A DNA stretch of 60,361 nt from CAZIOH01 sp964540815 (GTDB lineage Bacteria; Myxococcota_A; Polyangia; Fen-1088). The notes under the pieces are model-generated. The model was not told the origin of the DNA and ran no database searches. It was given only the letters and a program-made list of their open reading frames with translations. Shown piece by piece: positions 37,001 to 44,630 of the stretch; the stretch's first letter is position 1, and each line of letters begins with the position of its first letter. Where the stretch lies: NCBI GenBank assembly GCA_964540815.1, contig CAZIOH010000037.1, forward strand, positions 1 to 60,361. The letters are read 5' to 3'. The position numbers and the translations under genes are program-made.

Positions 37001-37421
37001 CCTCGATGGCGTACGCGAGCTCGTACGCCTGCACGTTGGTACCCGAGGCCTGGAACGTGCGCTCGAGGTGGTGGATCCGCGGCGTGCCGCGGCCCTTGCC
37101 GAGCGCCGTCAGGTTTCCAGCCGTGAGGTTTCCAAAAGTCCGCGAGCCGCCGACGCCGAAATTGAAGGCGTCCGCGGAAGGCTCCCAGGATGCCGTCGCC
37201 TGCCCGTTGCCGCTGGTGGCGCGCCCTCGCGGCACGAAGAGGGCGTAGCGCCTGAGCGCCCCGCTGTCGGCCATGACCTCCGGGTAGGAGAAGATTCGCC
37301 ACCGGTCAGGGGAGGCGGCCGTGCCGAGCGCGGTCAGATCGGACCGTCGGTGGGCCTCGTCCTGTTCGAGCGCCTCGCGCACCCAGCCGGTGGTGTCGAC
37401 GGGTTCGGCCCCGGGGGACAG
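34071..37421 (-). CDS. Large beta-sandwich and alpha-helical-barrel protein (gene C), 5' end in sequence gap
   Basis: At least 1117 residues are visible; the start lies in, or upstream of, the run of N. The N-terminal half is rich in beta strands, like carbohydrate-active enzyme sandwiches (FDRFSFSFGTSD, VSVGFNHQRMVIRSG, WGASSLVVGGKLESV, GTRLHVGLWMEGMGEPLWGD). The C-terminal 300 residues are helical hairpins of six-hairpin-glycosidase type, including YGIGSNYGFHVLVFDWAYRAT, SHLDDQGIKLWALRVAYE and QDSLLIGLRAWADL. No catalytic residues could be assigned. The visible part has no clear membrane helix and is probably periplasmic. Three exact 12-bp repeats at 36843-36881 encode GDGFGDGFGD. Its stop overlaps gene D. 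It could be continuous with gene B if the gap length allows. Confidence 0.65.
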   Translation of the reverse strand: MSPGAEPVDTTGWVREALEQDEAHRRSDLTALGTAASPDRWRIFSYPEVMADSGALRRYALFVPRGRATSGNGQATASWEPSADAFNFGVGGSRTFGNLTAGNLTALGKGRGTPRIHHLERTFQASGTNVQAYELAYAIEGTGGVLFEHKGLIPDLPVSFDRFSFSFGTSDPAQLPAKAQDGFGDGFGDGFGDRSGDGSMRLEIGLLPTGSPDWATLESFVAGAYRVLLASDGHGKSYFLAAPVSLGPTWYFGQVAADLVVESVTSTPGASASAHHQPACALFLPVSRIPPISSGPAAASGTVFSGELADGQRSELAARLERASSFLAAHDDALALLRTRGPESVEFLRHYAHTFLDAHRSRRDPRALTALPFGDRVQAENALESPGAVRYGSDQARALLGLVSYARRTKDLSVIDAIWGITEASMEAMTPSGAVWRNRFDGMLVGEEEDASTRRADVFIDNGGVSVGFNHQRMVIRSGAPRAAGVTWGASSLVVGGKLESVESRDYGFAIDPSSIPETVRSDQESLGVDRLFTRQDGRLRVRETATLARGVPAARVREEIENRGSTPQRLDELRMTIGDFFQYGDGPSEMAQNRYGLSPVVDGTRLHVGLWMEGMGEPLWGDNFPPGWVDLTDIYRRQRPRFLVVYGYDKAEVYYLPQVADALVVYNAADGSSRSELGGARRSAAASAPPLADGDGYRGWTSLQIRYRANATLGPGAVYRSPDVYTYLMRAPLFSADGDTVPDELQSLVPIWTDLVEAARDSRSEAALRAELQRRPDRERAHRLEGLLHTALEPDDASIVMQAAWMESADLMSELAARATSVDERRALEWRALATRQGALRGAAYSLKSLTELRGRSDLMPAYGIGSNYGFHVLVFDWAYRATHDPRYRDAVLLLADRIAGSETEAGLQITDPSKPNFGGYLLNEQARAQGSSHLDDQGIKLWALRVAYERTLDPRYRRSAELFIDHWLQIRADDHRFFGTSKLFDHYVVTGPDQQMTPLGQDSLLIGLRAWADLSPRAARLHAEGMKALTERHPVDAIGTTGALDGGGSGGGNLVRFDTGTEVSGTLLLAMTFDAARLKGRWSVRPRKHEHPVSTVVEWAKGHPSCIADPHAPG
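36843..36881. repeat. 12-bp perfect tandem repeat (three copies plus a partial)
   Basis: GTCACCGAATCC is repeated three times without mismatch, with a partial fourth copy on the right and a diverged copy on the left. On the minus strand it encodes the DGFG tetrapeptide repeat in gene C. Confidence 0.92.
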
Positions 37422-37521
37422 NNNNNNNNNNNNNNNNNNNNNNNNNNNNNNNNNNNNNNNNNNNNNNNNNNNNNNNNNNNNNNNNNNNNNNNNNNNNNNN
37501 NNNNNNNNNNNNNNNNNNNNN
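37422..37521. other. Assembly gap (100 N)
   Basis: The run of exactly 100 N is typical of a scaffold placeholder, so the true length is unknown. It interrupts the junction between genes B and C. The reading frame happens to continue across it if the real length is 1 modulo 3, so whether B and C are one gene or two is unresolved. Confidence 0.95.
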
Positions 37522-40500
37522 AGCTTGGTCAGCTGCGCGGCGGCTCCGCGCGGGCGGAAGCGACCGACCACGTCGGGGTCGCGCTCGAGGAGCCGGGCGC
37601 GCTCGAGCAGTCGCGGGGCGAGGCTGGCCGCCTGGGCGGGGCGCAGCGCCACGCCGAGCGGAATGCCGAGCGCCAGCACCAGCGGCAGCCAGACGAAGGC
37701 GACGCCGACCAGCACCCGCGCCGGCCCGAACCCGCCAGGGCGAGCGCCGAGGAGCAGACGCAGCTTTCCTCCACCCCAGCGGAGGAGGAGGGCGAGCCCG
37801 AGGACGAGGGCGAGCGGCAGGACGGCGTGGAGCCAGATGGCCTCGCGGTAGTCCTGTCGCGCGCGCGCGGTGAGCGGCGCCGAGGCGCGGGACGACTCGA
37901 CCAGCCAGCCCACTTGCTTCTGGAAAGAGTCGTATTCCCGCTCGATGTCGCGGATCCGTTGCTCCTCGGCGCGGACGCCATGGCCGGCCGCGATCCCGGC
38001 CGCGATCCGGGCGCGGTAGTGCGCGAGCCGGGCCTCGTATCCGGCGATCTCCTCGGCGTAGGGGTTGCGGCCGGTGGGCCGGCCGTCGAGCCCGATCTCG
38101 CCGTGCTGCATGAGCCAGCCGATCCAGACGGACAGATCCTGCGAGCCGGTCGCGGCGGCGAGCACCTCGGGCAGCTGGCTCTCGACGAAAGTGGTGGTCT
38201 CGTCGCCTCGGGTCCGGGGCAGGGCGCGGTCGAGCACACGATCCCGCAGCCCGGCGAGAAGGTGGTCCGCCCGCGCGCGGAGGCCAGCCGTGCGGGGGAG
38301 CGCGAGAGGCCCCGTCGCGCCTGGCCGCGGCACGGCCGTCGGATCCTCCGAATCGAGCGCGTGGAAGAAGAGGACCTTGTAGGCCTGCTCGAGGAAGTAC
38401 GCCTCGGTCCAGCGCTGGACGCCCCGCTGCACGAGATTGAGCCGCCGGTAGACGTCGCTCCCGCTGCCGCCGCTCCGGGTGAGGTCGCGTCGCAAAAACG
38501 ACATCCGCGCGTCGTAGAGCGGGACGCCCGACTCGAGGCGGGGCGCGAAGCCGAGGACCCGCCAGTAGTCGGCGCTCACCGCCGGGAGCTGGGCCGCGAT
38601 GTCCCGCAGCGCGCGTCCCGCCGCCCCGGGGGCGGGGTAGAGGCGGTCGAGCACGTGGCACTTCAAGAGCGCCAGGGCGAACCTCAGGCCGTCGGCCAGG
38701 AAGGCATCCTCGTCGCCCAGCTCCGAGAGGGCCGAGCCGAGCTCCGGCACCCGGGGGATCTCCTCGAAGGCGTCGAGGAAGAGCCCGAGGTAGTCGTCGA
38801 ACGAGCCGAAGCGCGCGAAGGACGCCCGGGTCTCGGGATCGGCATCGGGGCCGAAGGCCTTGCGCTTGACCAAGGCCAGCGTGCGCGCGATGGCGATGGT
38901 CTGGCCGCGCGTGGCCCGCAGGAAGGCTGCGCGCGCGGTCCACCACGGCCGGTCCTCGGGGGAGGCGGTCCGCTGCCCATCGGGCGCGGACCGTTGCGAG
39001 AACTGTTGATCAATAGTCGCCAGCCCCTCCCTGTAGACCCGCTCGGACTCGGGGCGCCCGCGCAGCACCCCGACGATGGAGAACAGATCGGTGAGGTAGG
39101 TCTGGTCCTGGCCGATCTCCGAGGCATAGAGGATCTCGTAGAGGGCCGAGTCCGCGACCAGGTCGTCCTGCTTGACGTCGGGGACGCTCAGCGCCTCGGG
39201 CGCGAGGCCGAACCTGGCGGCGCGGGCCGGGTTGGCTGCGACCACCTCGTCGCGAATGGTCTCCCGGTACAGCTGCACCTCCTCCGGGGTCAGCGTCGCG
39301 CGCAGCGGCGCGTAGATCTTGCTCATGCTCTCGAGATACCTCTGCTGCACGAGCTCGACCGAGCTCGGGACGAAGGTCGGGTCGCCTGGGTCCCGTCCGG
39401 CCTCGAGCCCGAGCTTCATCGCCAGCACCGCCAGGCGCTCGGCGAAGCCGGTGCGCGCCGAGTCGTCCTCGGCCTTCACCACGTGCAGCTCCGGGTACTC
39501 GCCGTCGAGGGCCCGCACGGCGGTGCGCAGCCGGGCGAGGGTGATGACGTTGTCGAGCGAGCGGGGCACCTTCGGCAGGAACTCCCGCAAGAGCAAGCTC
39601 CCGTCCCGCAGGGCCTGGAACGTCACCACCTCGGGCGACGACGGGGTGCGCCCGGTCTGCTCGCGCATCATGGCCGCCACGTCCCTCACGACCTCGGAAG
39701 GAAGCCCCTCCCCGTGCGCCCCGCGTCGCCCGAGCTCGCCGAGGAGCCGGTTCACCTCCGGCAGGTCGATGAGCTCCGCATACTTCCAGGGATCGTCGCG
39801 GAAGTCCTTGCGATGGGCCGCCACCACGAACGCCGGGGTGAAGCCCTTGGCGAGCCAGGGGATCGCGCCGAAGCGCTGCCGTCCGAGCGCCTGGACCTCG
39901 ACGATCCGCCGGGCCACGCTCGCCGGATCGGCGGCCTGCCCGTACGCGGCGCGGATGTCGCCGAGCACGTCCGCCAGCACCAGCGTGGCGTTGAGGGCGC
40001 CGAGCGCGGGATCCTCCGGGGCGAGCTCGGCCTCGGACACCTGCGCCTCCGCCACGCCGCGCGCGGCGGCGAGCTTGCGGCGCAGCTCGGCCCGCGATTC
40101 GGCGAGGACCATGGCCTGGAAGGGCGGCGGGGCCACGAACCCGGCGTCGAAGAGCTCGCTCGCGATCCTCCAGCTTTGCCGTCGGCCCTCGCGCATGGCG
40201 GCCATCGGGATCTTGGCGTTGCCCATCGCGAGCAGGTTGGTCTCCACGATGGAGCCGCGGTACCAGGGAAAGCGCGGCCCCTCCTCGCGCATGGCGCGGA
40301 AGAGCTCCGCCCACGTCCCGACCAGGGACTTGACCCAGCCGAGCGTGGCGGGCCGGAGCTTCCCGGCCTCGAGCCCGCTCGCCCAGGCCCGCACACGGGT
40401 CTGGCTCCAGGGCAGGCCGTGCTGCTCGGGGATCTGTCCCTCCTCGCCGGCTGCCAGCACCAGGGCCGAGAGGGCCATGAGCGCATTCATTGCCCGGGAG

Positions 40501-43500
40501 CGTGGGTTGTCGAGCGCGAGCCCCGTGCGCAGCTCGAGCCGGCGGGCCTGCACGTCCATGAACTCGGCGAGCGCGCGATCGTCCCCCCCGAGCCCCCGCC
40601 CGCCCTCGTCACGGTTCTGCCGCGCGACGGCCTCGAAACGCGCGCGCCACCCGCTCGCCGCCAGCGTCTCGGCGAGCGACCACTCCGGCGCGAACCGCGC
40701 CACGGTCTGCCCGAGGCCCCAGCTCTGCCGGAGCCCGACCAGCAGATACCACTCGAGCATCCCCTCGCCATCCCAGTAGAGGTGCGGATAGTCGTGCGAG
40801 ACCTTCTCGTAGAGCAACGACAGCCGCTCGGCCAGTCGCCCCGGGTTGCCGCCGAACTCATCGACGTGGTCGAGGCGCGCCACCTCGAGCAGGCGCGCCA
40901 GCGCCATGACCGCGTTCGCCCGGCGCAGCGTCGGATCGAGGGGCAGCGCTCCCGTCTTCTCCTGGATCCGCCGCTCGACCAGCGACTCGAGGGTGCGCGC
41001 CGGGACCACGTGCCGGGCCATGAGGCCGTCGGCCTCGGTCAGCTGGCTGCCGAAGCGCTGCCAGAGTTGCTCGACGGTCCAGCCCTCGAGCGTCCTCGTG
41101 CCGAGGTAGAACGCGCTGAACCCCGGCGAGGCCCAGGGCATGCGCGGCCAGCGCCGCCCGCCCGAATCGATTATCTCCGCCCAGGCGCGCGCCAGCTCGG
41201 CGGGCAGCGCGAGCGATCGGATCTGGTGGCGGTCGAGATCGTTCTGCACGGCGCTGGTCTCGGTGGCGACCATCCACCACGCGAAGAACCGTCGGCCGAG
41301 CGGGCTCGGGCTGCTGCGCCCGAGCGTGGACTCGAGGGTCTGGTCAGCCAGCGCCTGGATCGCCGGTGGCGGTGCCGTCGGCATCAGCCGGTCGACCGCC
41401 GCGAGCCGGGGCGCGAAGTCGTCGAGGAACTCCCCGGGCGTGCGCGCGTCGCGGCCGTTGCGGCTCGAGAAGTAGGCCATGTGGCAGATCAGCTCGGCGA
41501 CCATGTCGTCGCGCGCCGGGATGTGGGGGAAGCGAGCCGGCAGCGCCCGCCAGAGCCCGACCAGGTCCCCGAAGAGCTGCGGCTCCGGGATCCGCGGCGC
41601 GCTCGGCATTCCCTCGGGAGGGATCCCGCGATCGCCGAGCTCGCGGGCGAACTGGTCGTAGCCCGCGGCCAGCTCCGAGAAGGTCTGCGCGCTGTCCACC
41701 AGCACCAGCCACTCGAAGACCCGGCGGAGCATCGGATCACCGCCATCATCGGGGTAGCGGGTGCGGGCGATCTCCTGCACCAGCGCGCGATCGGCCGCGG
41801 TCCCGGGCAGGCGCTCCTCGGCGGAGGCGCGATAGACCGTCTCCGCCACCCGACCCGCCATCGCCTCGGTCCACACCCGCGAGGCCCACAGCGCCGCCGC
41901 CGGATCCCGGGCGCGGAAGGCCTGGGGATCGACGCCCTCCAGCCGGAACAACCGGGCGAGCCCGCCATAGGGACCGCCGCCGTCCCCTGGATCCGCGAGC
42001 ATCGATCCGAGGACCTTCTCGAGAAACTGCACGATGGTGCGCAGCTGCTGCGGGGTCGGGACCGTGCCTCCCGAGGGGGCGGCGCGCCACACCTTCATGG
42101 CGAGCGCCTGCTCGGTCTCGAGATCGGTCCAGCGCCGCTCGAGGGCCGCGTTTCCGTCCCAGTCGAGCTCGAAGAGCTCCCACGGCAAGGTGCGCGGCCG
42201 CTCCCGGAAGATCTGGTGGATGGACGCGTTGCCGGAGGCGGCGTCCCAGTAGGCGTCGACGTAGTCGAGCCGCCAGGCGTTCGCGAGCTGGTCGCGCGAC
42301 AGGCCCTTGTCGAGCAGGAAGCGGGTCACCTGGGAGAACCGGCTGGCGGTGGTGAAGGGGCTCTCGCGGAGGGCGCCGAGCGGCAGGTGCGGATACAGGC
42401 GCGACCAGCGCTCGACCAGCGCCAGCTCCTCCCCCAGGTACCGCTCGACCTCGGCGCCAGTCGGATTGCGCCCGATGGCGATCACCCCTTCGATCCCGTC
42501 GCGCAGGCGCTGGTACCGGACCTGCTCGGAGACGCCGCCGCGTCTCGCCGCCGGGACCTCGTCCCAGAGCTCGCGCACCACCTCCCAGCGATACGCGCGC
42601 GCCAGCTCGGCGAGGGGGATGCTCTCGCCATTTCCGTCTGGCTGTCCGAGCCGGCGCAGCTCCGCCCAGCTGATCCACGGAAAGTGACTGCCGGCGATGA
42701 ACTGCTCCTGGAGCCGCAGCTCGTCGCGCGAGAGGTGCCTGGGCGTCACGGCGGCCGCGCGACGCTGGGCGACCTCCGTTGCGCGCCGGCCGGACTCGAC
42801 GGGGCTGGCGGGCTCGCGGGCGGCCTGCAGCACCGGCTCCACGAAGTGTCGCCTGGGCTTGAAGACCACCGTGCGCTCGCGGGCGGGCAAAGGAAAGAGC
42901 TCGGGGAGCGCCAGCGTGGTGAGGGCACCGAGGCGGGGCAAGCGCGGGGCCGGGATCCCGCGCAGCTCGCGGAGATCGGGGGAGCGAGGGCCGGCCGCGA
43001 GGGCCAGCGTGGGCTGATCGGCCTCCGAGCGCAGGAGCGGCTCGGGATCGACCTGCCCGTGGCGCCGGCGGATCCGCTCGACCTCTTCGTACAGACGCCG
43101 CTCGGGCTCGGGCATGCGCCACGCCGTCTCGTCGACGTGCAGAAACCGCAGGGGCCGCGCCAGCGGGAGCCCCTCCCGGATCTGCCAGGTGACGAGGATG
43201 GTCATGACGGCGATGCCGAGCACGGCGGGCCACCGGTGCGCCCTGCGCGGGGGCCGGGGGCCCGGCGCCGCCGGCCGGGCCCCCGCCCCCGCCCCGGCCC
43301 CCGCGCGTGCCAGCTGCAGCGTCGGTGTCCGCGACCGGGTCGCAAACGCCGTCGCGGCACCGGCGTCGTCACGGTCGCCACGGCCCGCGGGCGCGCGCGG
43401 TCTGGCCGTGTTCCGCCTGGCCAGGTGCTGCTTCGCCAGATGAAGGAAGGGGAACACCAGCGCCAGCAGCGCGCTCAGGCTCACGAAGAGCGCCACGACC

Positions 43501-44630
43501 CCGAGCGAGCCCTCGAACCCCGGCAGGGGGTACAGGCCCTGGTGGATGAGCGCGACCGACAGGCCACTGCCGATGAGGCCCGCCAGGAGCAGCGCCCCGA
43601 GCTCCTTCCTCGGCAGGCGATACCGCGGGATGCCCTCGCTGGTCCGCGGCAGCCCCGAGCACCACGCGTAGAGGACCACGGTGAGGAACGACGCGAGGAA
43701 GAGCCCGACGCCGTTGAGGCCGAGCAGCCCGACCGGCGCCCCCATGGTCACCAGCCACAGCCCGAACGCGGTCGCGCCCCAGCCGACCTTGACGGCGGGG
43801 CCGTAGGCGGTCCGGAACTCGTCGAGCGGCCAGCCGCGCACGTCCTGGCCCGCGCTCACCGACGAGGCCTTCCACTCGAGCGCCCGACCGCGCGCGAGCT
43901 GCCGCCACGACTCCCAGAGCTTGAGGGGATGGATGACGAGGTTGGCGAGCCCGAGCAGCGTCTGCACGGCCACCGTCGCCGTCCCGACCACGAGCTGCAC
44001 GGCGAGCAGCGCCGGCCACCTCCACACCCTCCGCCACCCGCCCCCCGGGCCCTCGGCTTCCCGCAGCCGCCGCAGGCGCAGGCGCAGTGGCTCCCAGTAC
44101 CGGTCGAGGCCGATGATGGCGATCATCGACAGCAGCTGCAGGCCCACCGCCAGCCGCACCCGCGCGACCGGCGCATCCGTCCGCAGCCACAGGCCCGCGC
44201 TCAGGACCACGAGGGCGAGGAAGGTCACGTCGCCGAACACCCGGCGGAAGAGCTGCGTCACGTGGAACTGCGCCGAGGGGAAGAGCTCGCGCACGTAGAA
44301 GAACGAGGTGCGCAGCATCTGGATGTCGCCGGGGAACCAGCGAACGTTGCGGGTGAGCGCGCTCGTGGGGGACAAGAGCTCGCGCTCGCCGACCTTCACC
44401 GCCCCGTCGAGGAAGCCGGTGATGTAGGCGATACAGCGCTTCATCTTGGCGGGCGTGTTGGGCGCGGCCGCCTCGAAGCCGCCCGCCTCCGGCCCCCCCT
44501 GGAAGATCCGCATGGGCCCGAAGAACCCGTGCTCGAACCGCTCGAGGCCCGCCGAGCCATCCGGGAGCAACCGCACCCGGTAGATCTCGGTGCTCTCGCC
44601 CCGCACGATGCGCAGAATTCGCTCGCTCAC
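37522..44630 (-). CDS. Giant membrane protein: C-terminal part of an OpgH-like glucan synthase plus large helical region (gene B), 3' end in gap
   Basis: About 2369 residues are visible from GTG 44630, which overlaps gene A's stop (GTGA). Residues 94-98, RNVRW, followed by FPGDIQM, match the R/QxxRW motif of processive GT2 synthases. Five to seven membrane helices follow (about 133-400), with the intervening LLGLANLVIHPLKLWESWRQ and VRGWPLDEF segments typical of OpgH. Another helix lies near 465. Residues about 480-2280 form a very long helical, probably periplasmic region of unrecognised family, with recurring tryptophan- and proline-bounded helices. Two final membrane helices (LPLALVLGLALLL and VGVAFVWLPLVLALG) precede the sequence gap. 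Gene A supplies the rest of the synthase domain. Confidence 0.72.
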
